A DNA stretch of 64,000 nucleotides. Source: Vitrella brassicaformis (taxonomy: Eukaryota; Sar; Vitrellaceae). Position 1 is the stretch's first letter. Each line of letters begins with the position of its first letter. The stretch lies in assembly GCA_001179505.1 (NCBI GenBank), contig CDMY01000759.1, positions 86,724-150,723 of the forward strand, read 5' to 3'. The position numbers and the translations under genes were made by a program. Below are positions 11,509-23,332 of this stretch, in pieces. The notes below the pieces were generated by a model. It was given only the letters and a program-made list of their open reading frames with translations. It was not told the DNA's origin and did not search any database.

Positions 11509-12695
11509 ATGCAGCCCACTGGTGCAGCGACCTCGTCCCGTCCCCCCAGCCCTGCCCTCTTCCAGCCCGCCGACCTCTTTGACCTGTCGTTGCCCATCAG
11601 CAAGATGGCCGCCATGGCCATGGCGATTGACGATACCAAACGAGCCGCTCTCCGCTCGCAGATCGTCACCCGCACTTGGCAACAGGAGCTGTTGGGCCAC
11701 ACTGCGGAGACCGTCAACAGCACCCTGCTCAACGGCGTCCAGCAGCACATCGACAAGGCCATCAGTCGTCTCGGCCTGGCGGACGTGTTGGCCTTCGACA
11801 TTGGCGATGATCTGGAGGCCGGCTTGAAGGCGGTTTATCTGCTGGAGCGGGGCAGTGGCGAGGAGTGGCGGGCAATGGGCGGTTCATTCGGCTGGCATTC
11901 ATCTACCGGCTCACCCCTGCTGATGCGACGCGGCCTCTCCGTCTGCCGGCGGACTCACTGCCCACAGCAATGGCCTTCCACCAAATGCCACTCACCATTG
12001 CCATCTACAAGATCATCGGCCACCTGCTCACACACAGAGGGACCAGCCTGGCGCTGCAGCAGGCCGACAACGGGAGCTATCACTTCGGCGACGAGGTGAC
12101 GTTTCGTGTGGTGCCGTTGGGTGAGGTGCCGGGCGGGCATCGCTACGCTGACGGCTACAAGCGGACCGATCCCGTCATCCGATCGGAGTTGGGGGGCGGC
12201 ACTCTCTACCCCTCCTTCTCGGCATTCCTGCTGTCCAGCCTGCTCAATTGGTGGTGCTTTGGAGGGGTGCTGGTGGCGGACATCGGCCTTGGCCACCATC
12301 GCTATGGCATCACAGAGGTCCGCATCGCCTTGACCACCATCGGTCAGCAGAGGATCGGCCAGGGCCATCCTCTGCTGACCGATGGCATCACAGAGGATCA
12401 GGGCATCGCTGTTGACTATCACTATGACGGGGGCGATCTGAATGATGCTGATGCCCATGTTCACTTTCGTCATGTGATTGTGGGCGGCTGGCGCCCTGGC
12501 GACACCGTCTCTGTCTACCTGTGGATTCGGTTCGGCGGCATCCAGCTGCGGACGACCGAACGGCCTGCTGCTGATCGGTCTCATCCGCTCGCCGACCGCT
12601 TCCCGGTGTCGATGCCCGTCTGGCGCCGTCTGCTGCGGCGATTCGATCTCGAAAGTGCCGTCATCGACAGGGGGACGGTCTCGGGTGAGGAGTGA
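11509..12695 (+). CDS. unidentified protein, two overlapping frames (probable frameshift)
   Basis: From ATG at 11509 the frame is open through a plausible globular N-terminal part (LFDLSLPISKMAAMAMAIDD, then TWQQELLGHTAETVNSTLL) until about 11850. From about 11850-11900 to the stop at 12695 the protein-like reading moves to another frame (for example MAFHQMPLTIAIYKIIGHLL and LTIGQQRIGQ-like segments). No intron with consensus borders can bridge the two, so a one- or two-base indel, either real or an assembly error, is the simplest explanation. Joined, the product would be about 395 aa. No family was recognised. The second half contains the long hairpin at 12337-12385. Unlike its neighbours this gene appears to lack introns. 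Confidence 0.5.
12337..12385. repeat. perfect 19-bp inverted repeat inside the unidentified gene
   Basis: Two perfectly complementary 19-base arms (12337-12355 and 12367-12385) are separated by 11 bases. A 15-base direct repeat (atggcatcacagagg) also occurs just before (about 12304) and at the outer edge (about 12382). Transcribed, this would make a stable stem-loop within the coding region. Confidence 0.8.
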
Positions 12696-13214
12696 CGACT
12701 GGTGTGGTTGGCTGGAAGGGGACTGAGTGATTTGAAATGGGTGATTGACTGCATGCCATGGGTGGATGGGCGAATATTCTAGTCGTTTTTGCCAGACTCA
12801 TGGACCACAATGATCAACGAAATGGGAAATGTGTGCGTGCGGCTCGACTCACACTGATCAACACGATGCACATGAGCTGATGCATTCACACAGGAAGTCA
12901 CCACACATCCACACACAACACGCACACACACACGCTCCACACACACATCCATCGAGAGAGAGAGAGAGGGAGGACTGACCGGACACCAAGCGAGTGCTTC
13001 GCCAAGGGTCCACGAAGGTCTGCAGATCTGCCGCCCATGCACCGAACTGCCATCACGTCAGCCCATCACCCTGGCACACACTGCAAAGACCGCTCAGCCC
13101 CCACACTCACTCACTACCACCAGATCTCTCTCGACTGCGACGTAACCAGCCAGCTGTACAGACCGAAAAACTCCCTCAACGACCACAGCTCAGTGCAGTC
13201 AACAGACATGGGTA
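12696..13214. other. intergenic region, no gene seen
   Basis: Lies between two convergent stop codons. It contains (CA)n and (GA)n tracts near 12900-12970. One exon-like minus-strand block at about 12985-13020 has splice-like borders but no supporting neighbours. Confidence 0.4.
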
Positions 13215-14005
13215 TCACGCAGCCCTCTTGACAGGCTTGGTCTCTTCCTGGGGCAGCCTAGGAGGGGCAGCAGCAGCCGCAGGGGAAGGGGTCGCCTCTC
13301 GCGGCTGTGATGGGGACAGCAGGGAGGGCATGGAGGGGAGTGCGGGACTGGCGGCGGCGACGCTCTTCATGCTGCCCAGGTTGTATCCGCCCGCCATCGT
13401 CATGGCCGTCGAGAACAAGATGATGACGACCACGCCAGTTTTGCCGGGTTTGAACATGCCCCTGTTGAGCAGATACTGGGTCTTGAAGTATCTGTAGGCG
13501 CCAAAAGTGACGAAGCCGCATCCCGTCGTGAGGCAGATGGCTGAAGAGAGGCATGGGGTGAACGCACCCGCTTGAAACGGCAGGGCCGCCTGCTCGTCAG
13601 GGGCTGCAGCAGGGGAGGCACCAGCTCGGCACTGTGTCGAGAGGTCGCTCCGCCGCCTCAACAACTCGAAATAGAACTCCTGCATCAAGCAACAGAGGAC
13701 AACATTGTTGTCCCCCGGACATGGCATGGCGCATCTCTGTCTTCCTTCACCCTCCTTGCCTTGCCTGTATGCCGAGCCCGAAAGCGATGAAGGCCAGCCC
13801 CGTCCGACCCCAGGCTAAGAAGGTGCGCTCATTGGCTGCACACGACGCACGCAAACCACACCCTCGTGCTGTGCCGGCGCTGCTGCCAATCGTAATTGTC
13901 TGTCTGCTCACCGAGATGGTCTCTGGCGACGCTGCCTTCATTCTTGACGGCCCCAGCCTCGACAAAGTACCGCAGCAGCGCATCCTTGGTCCTCCGCACG
14001 GCCAT
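13215..14005 (-). CDS. DUF202 (YidH-like) membrane protein
   Basis: Three exons (13912-14005, 13765-13835, 13215-13679) give 209 aa. The signature is VARDHLANERTFLAW split by the first intron, followed by RTGLAFIAFGLGIQ, matching the N-E-R-T-F-L-A-W start and first TM helix of DUF202 proteins (also found C-terminal in VTC polyphosphate-polymerase subunits). A second hydrophobic segment (AICLTTGCGFVTFGAYRYF) and a third (GVVVIILFSTAMTMAGG) follow, then a Pro/Ala-rich tail. The location is probably vacuolar or another internal membrane, by family analogy. The second intron begins with GC rather than GT (CAG then GCAAGG). An N-terminal stretch RRTKDALLRYFVEAGAVKNE precedes the domain. Head-to-head with the kinase gene, 221 bases between starts. 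Confidence 0.85.
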
Positions 14006-14226
14006 GTGCAGCAGATCTTCAGCAGTCGGTCACAATGTGGCGTCGTCATGAATCATGCCGACTCGGGTTTGCAAGGCGCAGGTTCTGAGTCACGCATCAG
14101 ACCGTCGCTTTGGCGGCAGACCGATCTTTCTTGAATGCGAGCTTGAAAGTTTCAGGAGGGCGTTTGAGGCGAAAGGCAGACAGAGGGCATGCCGGAGGGT
14201 AGCAGGAGGATCTGAGTGATAGAGGG
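14006..14226. promoter_or_regulatory. shared upstream region of DUF202 and kinase genes
   Basis: A 221-base interval between divergent start codons. No specific element recognised. Confidence 0.3.
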
Positions 14227-17200
14227 ATGTCGGAATCCTCCGGCGACCCCTTCGTCCGCCGACGGCTGGAGGAGCCCGAGTCGGACGGGCCCGTCCTCAA
14301 CACAGCGACCACCCTGGTGGATGTGCTCATCCTTTACAACGGCAATGGTGAGAGAGATCAGCAACCGAAACCAACGCCTCCGCAATGGCTGCTGTCCTCC
14401 TTGCGGCTGTGCATGTGCAGATAGCGGGAGTGGCACTGGGAGGCGCGCCCCACTCGCTCCCCAAATCGCCAGCCTCTTCGGTACTTATGGCCACTCAAAT
14501 CGCCCCGCTGAGGGGCAGGCAGGCAGGCCTTGCTTGACTTGTGTGTGTGTGTGTGTGTGCGTGTGTGCAGGCGAGAAGGGGAGTCTGATACGTCGGGCCG
14601 TGGAGGCGGTGCAGCCGGGCACCGGCCCGCGGCACGTGCTCAGCATAGGATACGTGTGTGTCGACATCGCAGGTGTGCTACAAACCGCTCACACACACAC
14701 ATACATACGAATCCACTCACACTTGGGTCGCTGTCATGTGGTGTGATCTGTCTGTGTGCAGATGGGTCTGGCGGCGTGCTGGGTGGCATGGGTCTGCGTT
14801 GCCATCTGCAGGTGGCCCGCCAACTCAGGACCGGGCCGCTCAGCAGCGGGTGGGTGGGGTACGTTTCGACGCCAGACAGGGACAACGGCTGGATACAGGA
14901 AGCAAAGGTTAGGTGGGGGGGTGGGTGCGACGCACCAAACACGGCACTTGCACTGCACGGCAACAGGATCTCTTTGGTTGTCTGTCCGGCCGTCAGGCTT
15001 TTCTGCGTGACTACTTCGAGGCTTCCCGTGTGCCGTACAACACGAGTGCGGAGTTCAGCATTAGCTACCACAACGGCGCCAACAGAGACGCGTCGACAGA
15101 AGTGTGAGCCAAGCAAAACAACATCCACCACCGGCCATCCATCCATCCATCCATTTTGTGGTTCATGTTTGTTTTGGTGGTATTTAGGTTTACCCAGGGC
15201 ATGCTGGCACTCAGTCTCCCGTACCACCTGTATGGCACCACTGACAAGCACTACCGCGTGAGCGATCGCAGCGCTCTCGACCTCTTCGTGGCGAAACTCC
15301 AGTCGACCACAGGTGACTGACGGCCCGGCCACACCACAGAGAAAGACAAGACGCCCATCCTCCAGCCAGCACGCCAAGGCACGCACGGCTTTCTGTCTTG
15401 TCTTGGTGCACTGCAGGGGTCAACGGTTTAGCTCACTACAGCACGCCCGGCGTGGTTGTCCGCAACCTCCCATCGCCGCCCCACCCCATGTTCCCCCTCC
15501 CCCACGGGTCCCTCTGCTTCGGCCCCTCACTAATCGGCACCGACAGCCTGCTCATGAACCTCGCCATCGGGCCTGTCGTGGTCACAAGACACACACGACA
15601 CACGCACCGACACAACAAGAAAGTTGAGGGAGACAGGGAGGGTGTGATTGTTGGTTGATTCAGGGTAATGGTGGCCAGGCGACGTGCTATAAGGTGCACA
15701 TCGACGAGCGGTGTGGTGCTGCCGGGGGTGGGGCTGTGAGGAGGGTGGTGAAGGTGGTTGGGTGTCGAGAATACAAGACCAACGCCATGGCCTACCGCCG
15801 GGAGATCGGTGAGCCAGTATAGTGGTGTGGTGGAGGCGGGGGCCTCGTCCCTACAGTAATGTGTATTTGTATGTGCTGTGTAGTGGCGCATCGCATCGTG
15901 TCGGGCACGGCTCCATCAATCATTCCGTTAGACAGACAGACAGACAGACAGTCAGAGAGCCACACACACACACACCGATATACACACAAATTGCGGCTGT
16001 GTGTGGGAGTGTGTAGGCTGGAGGGTGCTGTGCTAGACTCGTCTGCGTGCTGCTACCTCATAATGCCGGCCAAAGATGAGTGAGTGAGGGGAGGGCGAAG
16101 GGCACCACGGTGACACGCTCAATGTTCCATCCTGTTCTGGGGATCCGTGTGTTTGTGTGTGTATCAGATGGGTACCTGGATGAGAGCTGCATCAAGGCCA
16201 TCTTCAAGCGCTCCATGTGAAATTGCAGCATCACGTGCCGAGTGTCCGCAAACCCCACCCCCAAAACATACGGACGTGTTGCCTTATCTCTCCCATGTCT
16301 CTTTGTCTGTGTGGGTGTTTTGGTTGATTCGTCAGGTGTTGGTGGCGCTGGCCAAGTGTCACGCGGCCGGTGTGGTGCATAAGGACGTCAAACCGAACAA
16401 CCTCCTCGTCGACACCACCAACATACGAGACCCCAAACTCTTCCTCGTGTGCCCACCAGCACGACTTGTTGTCCATGTGTGATTCCTGTGTCTGTGTGTG
16501 TGTGGGTCGTGGTCAGTGTGACTTCGGCATATCAGAGCGGCTGCAGCAGGGCACCAAGGGCACCATCTGGTTCACCGGCACATCAGGTGTATGTAGCACA
16601 CAGCATACAACACTCAGCCCAGCCACCGGCCCCACTAACGGCATTCATGTTTGCCCGTATGTGTGTGTGTGTGTCTTTGTTGATTGGTGTGTCAGGTTTC
16701 AGCGCCCCCGAGTGCTACAACTGTGTGCCGTACAGCTTCACTGTCGACGTGTGGTCGGTGGGGAAGCTGCTGCTCGAGCTGCTCCTCTGCCACATGAAGG
16801 AGATGCAGGGCGACGCGGCACACTCGTGTCTGGCGCAGGTCGGTCACAACACATAAGATGGCCTGCCATGTCGGTGCACGGAAGAAAGGAACTGTCCGAA
16901 TGCTTTTTGTTCCGTCTTGGGCTGTGTGGTGTTTTCGTTCGTCAGTACTCGGCCGTTCGCTTCAAGTACTCTGCCGCAGACAACGCGCAGGCGCGCAAAG
17001 AGAACGCGATGGCCACTCAGCACGTACGTGATCACACCCAACACATGGGGGTTAACACACACATACAGGCGGGCACTGCACCCCTACAATGCCAGACAGA
17101 ATGCACCTTCGTGGACGCATCTCTCTCTGTGTGTGTGCCTGCCAGATGAATGAGGCGTTGACGATTCTCTTTGAGAAGTTTCTAGGCGACAGCGACCACC

Positions 17201-18018
17201 TCAAGGCTCTCGTCCCCGTAGACATCGCCGATAGCGGCCTGCTGCCCGACTTCCTCCTCAAGTGTCTCAAGGTGGTACGTACGCAGCGCAGTCACACGCA
17301 GCCGCACATGCCACCGTGCGTATTGCCCTGCTTTGCTTTGCTTTGGTGTGTTCAGCACGGCGACTCCCGGTTCAAGGTGCCTCAGCTGCTGGAGCACCCG
17401 TGGATTGAGCGAGAGCAGTGCGACCAGGACGAGAAACGAGGCATGCTCGTCGTCGACCATGCTGCATATGGTACGGTTCGTGGGCGTGTGGGTGGGTGGG
17501 GGCACATCACATCACACCCATGGCCGCATGTGTGCGTGTGCTGCTTGCCTCGCTGTGTGTCAGCCAAGATGTTTGCGCGGCAGAGTGAGCATCACATCAG
17601 AATGAAAGAATGATGCCATCCATGTCCATGTGCGTGTGTGTATGGTGTCATGCCTGCAGGCCAGTTCCTCCCGCAGCTGGCTGCCACAGCCTCATCCCAG
17701 CGCGCCGCCAGTCCGGGCGGCCCAGCAGCTGCCGCAGCAGCAGCTGCTCCTTCTTTACGCGATTTTGGGCGGCTCTTTGCCGCCCGGCGAGAGACCCTCT
17801 TCCCTCGCCGAGATCGAGACACCCCGCCGGTGCCTTCTCCCCCTCTCGTCGCTGCCGCTGCTGCTGCTACTGGTGCTCGCATCCCGCCGCCAGCTGCCAC
17901 ACCGCTGCGGACATCGAGCAGTGCGAGCATGAGGGATGACAGTGAGGGCGGGGGCGAGAATTGGGGCGGGGCTGCAGAGAGCCGACGATACAACCTCAGG
18001 AAGCGGCCGCGGCAGTGA
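14227..18018 (+). CDS. divergent serine/threonine protein kinase
   Basis: Exons placed with frame agreement: 14227-14347, 14421-14480, 14571-14672, 14762-14907, 14997-15103, 15188-15312, 15417-15580, 15664-15808, 15884-15926, 16017-16079; later ones include about 16337-16450, 16517-16586, 16696-16838 and exons to 17580. About 200 N-terminal residues are of unknown fold. The kinase core follows: glycine loop GNGGQATCYKV, a candidate ATP-binding Lys in RRVVKVVG, helix-C RREI, catalytic loop VVHKDVKPNN (HKD in place of HRD), CDFGIS and GFSAPECY. A lobe-end HPWIE is near 17398. The exon around 16168-16216 does not join cleanly in frame on either side, and the last exon (about 17658-18018, ending RYNLRKRPRQ, Ala/Pro-rich with a nuclear-signal-like end) is joined by inference. 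Kinase assignment is confident; subfamily and substrate are unknown. Confidence 0.8.
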
Positions 18019-20520
18019 ATGAGATCGGTGATTGATAGGGGGAGGGAGGGAGGGACGGAGAGAGAGATATGGTGGGTGGGTTGGCGGGCGGCAGGATGCA
18101 CGGTCGGGTGAGGTGGTTTGCATATTTTGTCGGATGGATGGATGGATGGACGGTTGTTTGTATAGTAGGGTGCATGGGGTGGACGAGTTCTCGGCTGACT
18201 GATCGATATGAGTGAGGACCAGACAGAAGGACACTTTTTTCACAACCGATTCCATCCATATTGAACACTCTGTCCAGGTATGGATGGCTTTTGCTCATTC
18301 ACTCATTCCTGGACACCGATCGGGTCTTACTCATCCACGCGCACGTGTCATTCATTCATCCCTCGTCAATTCGTCGTTCCGTCCACTACCAGGTGAAAGA
18401 AAACAGCACACACACACACACACACACAGCCGCCAGAAGCCAATAGACAGGCAGCAGAGTGGTCAAATACGTAAGGGAATGGCCCGGGATTCGGTCATAT
18501 CACCCGCGCACCCCAGGCAGGCAGCACACCAGACACACAAACCGCTGCTGTCGGTGTTCGATGCGTGTGTGGGTGAGGGTGTGCCACGTGTGGGGGTGTG
18601 GTGTCCGAATGGTTGAGAGAGAGGAAAGTCCGCGCTGTGCTCCCATCCTCCATAATCCATCCATATATGCGTTAACTTCAGTTAGTCAGTCAGTCCATCA
18701 ACACGTGTCCATTGATCGTGATGCACACCAGAGCCACCCACATCCATCCGTCCATCCAGCCAGCCAGCTCAAACGCAGCCAGCCGTCCATTAATTCGCAT
18801 GTCCATTCACACACAGAGGCACGCACGAAAAAGCACTCCACGCGCACAGCCGCTCTGAGGCGCACACACACGTGGAGTGGAAGAAAGGCAGACAGACAGA
18901 CAGCCAGGCAGGTGTGTGGGTGTGAGAGAGAGAGGGCAAACGAATTGCGGAGCACGGATCCACGGGGAGAGAGAACGTGGCCACACTCACACTCCGAGGA
19001 CAGCCAGGCAGCAGTGGGTCTACTCACAAACAAAACACACGACATTAGATGGCCCTATCAATTGGCTAAATGGCCTGCCATCAAAGGAAAGCACATCATA
19101 AATAAACTCATAGAGAGCACAAATGTTGAGCATGGGCAGCGATGAACAGCCTCACATGTGCACTCCATCCACTCACTGCTCACCCGCACGGGGAGCGGTC
19201 AGTCGAGCCGTTGTCTGTCTGTCTGTTTTGTCGGTCAGTCCGTCCGTCCACTGACACACATCCCAGGCCGCACGCACCACCCCTCCCCCTCCCAGCACCA
19301 GTTGTCCCATCACTGCCCCGGTCCCCAAGCTCACTCAGAGAGCGGCCAAAGGTCAGAGCGGCAATGGGGCAACTAGTGCTGGCAGAGGTGGTGTGGTGTG
19401 CGGGTGCCAAAGAAAAAATATCACCACCCCCCGTCCATCTGGCCATTCCATCCATTCCGTGCTCACTCACCCACTCATCTGATTCCAACCATGCCCAACC
19501 ATCGTCAACCAACACACTGTTCACAGCCAGCCAATAGAATCGGCTCCAGGCGGGGTATCTATCCATCAAGTGTGTGCCGGCATTATAGGTCGGCAGCTCT
19601 GGCTGTCTGTCTGTTTGTCTACACCAGCACTCGCCGCCGACATATATCATCACGCCGCACACGGTGGACCACCGGTGAAGCACACACACCGTCGGCCTCT
19701 GTCTGTCCCTCACTCACTGCCCATGCGCACCGCACAGCCACCACGAACGATCGAGAGGCACACTCTTGCACGGCACAATTAAGGTGGCAATCGGTTGGAG
19801 GAAACAAGCAGGCCGCGTGTGCCCATCAATCAAAACACAGACTGACTGGGTACATATGGGACAAGTGAATGAGTGAGTGATCGCGTGGTCGAGCCATCGA
19901 TGGATCGAACTTCCGCTTTCCTTGCTTGCTTGCTTGCTCGCTCACCCACAACACACACACACACGCGACACCAGGCAGGCATCCTTCCCTTCCCGTGCAC
20001 ACAGATGGATACACACAGACAGCATGCCAGGCACCCCACCTCCTCCCGGCCCGTCCAAGGCAGGTAGGTAGGAAGGCACACAGACACACAGATCGAAGGG
20101 ACGCTACTCACACCATTCATCCATCCATCCGTCCATCCAGCTGTCTGTCCCCCCATGACCACAGCCACCAAGAACGATCGAAGGCACACTCTTGCACGAG
20201 CTGGCAGTCGGCCGTCAATGGCTGCTGGAGCTCATCAACAAAACAGACTGGACAAGTGAGTGAGTGAGTGAGTGAGTAAGCGAGTCGTCGTGTCATCTGA
20301 TCAAGCCATCGATCGAACTCCTTCCTTCCCTCCTTGCTTGCTCACCCACAACACACAGGCAGCGTCGGCCATACATCACATCACTCCCGTGCTATATATG
20401 CACACAATAGACAGACAGACAGACAGCATGCCATGCCATGCCATGCCAGGCACCCCACCCCCTCCCGTCGAAGCCAATGCAGGTAGGTAGGTAGGCACAC
20501 AGACAGACAGACTAGGGAGG
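18019..20520. other. repeat-rich stretch, mostly in duplication arm 1, no gene seen
   Basis: No coding region is supportable. It is made of (CA)n, (ATCC)n and (CTGT)n tracts plus longer repeat units. From about 18490 onward the sequence recurs in reverse at about 40800-43300. The bit at 18690-18760 matches the end of the dispersed repeat described at 25474. Confidence 0.5.
19735..20520. repeat. local tandem duplication downstream of the DSP gene
   Basis: A unit of roughly 400 bases occurs twice, at about 19735-20160 and 20160-20520. Shared blocks include ggcacactcttgcac, acagactg(g), the gagtgagtga run, and a gatcgaact segment followed by gcttgctcaccc. Arm 2 appears to have one copy, which helps explain the different arm lengths. 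Confidence 0.65.
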
Positions 20521-23008
20521 CTACTGAGGTCCGATGCACTGCAGGCGGCCGCCAACGCGCTCCCATTTCCTCTCGTATTCCCTCCTCGCCCTTCGCCGCC
20601 GTCCACCTGCTGCTGCAGCGGCAGCTCCTCCCGCCGCCGCCGCCGCTGCCGCACCGCTGGGTGGGGGCTGCTGGTGCTGGTTGTGGTTCTGCTTGCGCTT
20701 CTTGCGCGCGCCGAGGTGCTCTGTGTCTGACTCGGTGTCGTCCTCGGGCGCACCCCTGCAACAAATCACACACACACACGCAATCCATCAGGTGCTTGGC
20801 CGTGAATGTGGGCGTGTGTGTATACGTGTGTGTGTGTCTCTATGCCGACGTACCGCTTGCGGCTGCCGCCCACGTTGGCATGAACATCCTGCATCAGCTC
20901 GTCGTCACCATGGCCAGCAGCTGCAGCAGCAGCCGCAGCAGCTCCTGAGGCCTTGGATGGCACCACACGAGCCAAGCCTGCGGAGAAAGGACACAGTTGT
21001 GTCGGGTTTCCTCAGTCACTCCACTCACTTACCGTCGCCAACCTCCATATGGTCATCGGCGTAGCGGTGCAACGATTCCCTCAAGAAGCCATGTGAGCGG
21101 CCGGGTGGCTTGAAGATCTTGCCGGCCAACTCATCATGTGTGCCAAACTCCTCGTCCGTATCGGTCAACAACGTGCCCACACGACGGCCGCGTGGGGCCG
21201 GGGGCAAGGGAGGCACTGAGAGGCAGACAAACAACAAGTGCCAGCAAAGAGGGGCCCATTTTCTTTCTCTCTCTTTGAGGGGGACAGGCGGGGTCAGTTT
21301 GGCTGTCTGTGTGGCCTTGCGTGTGCGGGTGTTTGCATACCAGAAGCAGCGTCGTCCCCCCTGTAGTTGTCCATCTCAGCCTCCAGGTCCAATTGCATCC
21401 GACGGCCGCGTGGGGCCGGGGGCGGGGGCAGTGGGGGAGGCACTGACAGACAGACAGACCGACAGACAGACAGCCAACCGCGTCGGCAGATGAGGGGCAT
21501 GTGTGTGACCGATGGGTGTGTGCGTATCTGCTTACTCTGGTCATTCTCCTCATCCATCTCGTCCATGTTCGACAACAACTTCATAGGCCGTCCGCCGCGA
21601 GGGGGCGGGGGCGGACCACGGGCAAAGGCGGTACCTGACGGAGGAGGACACACAGAGCAGGGTGAGGAGGAAACACGCTATGAGTGCCTGCCTGCCTGCA
21701 CACGCACCTTCGGCAGCCATCGTAGAGCACCACTGTCTGCCCGCCTCAGTGAGGCCGACGTTCGGCGCGATGGATCGGTACTCGCGGATCTGCACCAGGC
21801 AGGCAGGCAGCAGCCACGCAGAGAATGAGGCAGCATATGTGTGTATGTGTGCAGCGATCCGATCCACACCTCGGTGTATGCCGTGTCGAACAAACTCCTG
21901 CCCTGCCCATGGTCCACAGCAGCGGCAGCCGCGGCGGCAGCGGCACTGGCGGACCCTCCTCGGTTATGTGTGTATGTGTCCTTCTTCAACGCGGCCAACA
22001 CACAGGAAGCGATGCAGCCAGTCCGGGAGACGCCTGTGTGGGCAGCAAACAGACACGCAGACAAGGACACATGTATGTGTGCGTGGGGCGGTGTGTGCAT
22101 CTGACTGGTCGGCTGGCTGTTAGTTAGTGCAGCCAGTGGATGGGCTCTCACTGACTCAAGTGACTCACTCACGCACTCACCGGCGCGGCAGTGGATCAGC
22201 AGGGTGGTCTCCGGATCCTCGAGGGCCTTCAGGCAGAAGTCTATGGCTGCGACTCCAGCTGTCGCGAAATTGTGCACTCCGTCGTCACTGCCGTCCTGCA
22301 TACACACGGAGAGAATGAGATATCGACTGCTCGTCCTTCTGCGTGTGTGTGTGGTGTTTGTCCGCCCACCTTCATGTTTTTGACGTCGCAGAAGGTCACC
22401 TCCGGCAGGTCGTTGCCCTTGGAGGCGCATGTGTACTCGCCCCCCGCCGTGTCGCCCGCCGCCAAGTTGCACACATGGGTGACCTTGGCCGTCTTGAGGA
22501 ACTGACAGATGGACAGGCAAACAAAGCAATGTGTCACCACAGATGCCGATGCGATATCGTCCTCAGCACACAGGGGTACGTGAATTACCTACCTTTGTGT
22601 CGTGTGCGGCCTCCCTGCTCCCTATCAGCAGCTTCCCCTTGGCCTCGCCCAAATCGTATATACGAACGACGTTCCTCCGAGACAGCAGACACACACAGAG
22701 AAGGATGATTTGCATGGTCGCCTCGTCTGCAGCCCTCCCCATTGCTAGCGCATCGCACGTACTCCTGGTGGTATTCGAATATGGTGTTAGTGAGCGGGTC
22801 TGTGCGGTCCATTCTGTGGGTGCGGTTGCCCTTGGGCGACGGGCGGTTGGCTGGCGCAGAATGCATACGACAGACACAGGGAGGGAACGGACAGAATTCC
22901 CTCACGTCGTCCCCTCGCTCACCCACTGATTCCCTCCCTCCCTCCGTCACCTGCTCCGGCGTCCAGCTCCGCCTCGGTGTCGATGCTCAGCAGCCGCAGT
23001 TTCCTCAT
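20521..23008 (-). CDS. dual-specificity protein phosphatase, intact copy
   Basis: Twelve exons splice in frame to 487 aa: 22951-23008, 22763-22850, 22593-22674, 22370-22501, 22181-22295, 21870-22033, 21708-21789, 21536-21634, 21341-21442, 21033-21215, 20854-20977, 20521-20755. The catalytic core is at residues about 90-210: VTHVCNLAAGD, then the signature LIHCRAGVSRTG (Cys156, Arg162), split by an intron inside the signature, then REYRSIAPNVGLTEAG. An Ala run lies after residue 180. The tail of about 270 residues is low in complexity, with two exons that both start PPPLPP..APRGRR, a run of Ala, and a basic GARKKRK segment suggesting nuclear location. It should remove phosphate from Ser/Thr/Tyr; the substrate is unknown. 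Head-to-head with the histidine-phosphatase gene. Confidence 0.88.
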
Positions 23009-23332
23009 GCTCAGCACCGGCTGCCACACCTACCAGCAAAAATCAAGGCAACGCGGTCGCATGCATGGCGAATGCGATGCAGCGGACTCATGCATGCCGC
23101 AAATGGCGTGTGGCGGCGGCCACTTACGTACCGCTGGCAATGCGGTCCACCGCAATGCAATGATGCAATACAGACGAGCGACAAACGGGCCAGTCAGCTC
23201 ACTTGCTCTGTTGCCTCATGGTTTTCTTTCTCGCGCCCCTGCTGTTTTAGGGCTGGCGTGAAACGAACTTTTTGGCTTGCGAGCTTAGAAAACCGATCTG
23301 CTGCGCGCTCTTCCTCACGTATTCGAGGAAAT
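23009..23332. promoter_or_regulatory. shared upstream region of DSP and histidine-phosphatase genes
   Basis: 324 bases between divergent starts. The corresponding region in arm 2 (37542-37885) is only partly similar: roughly 100 bases near 37640-37745 are replaced by unrelated sequence, which could have changed expression of the arm 2 copies. Confidence 0.35.

Noticed and set aside
20534-21064. Ala/Pro-rich plus-strand frames opposite the DSP tail
   Set aside because: The minus-strand exons agree in phase and composition; these are shadows, and the same shadow recurs in arm 2.
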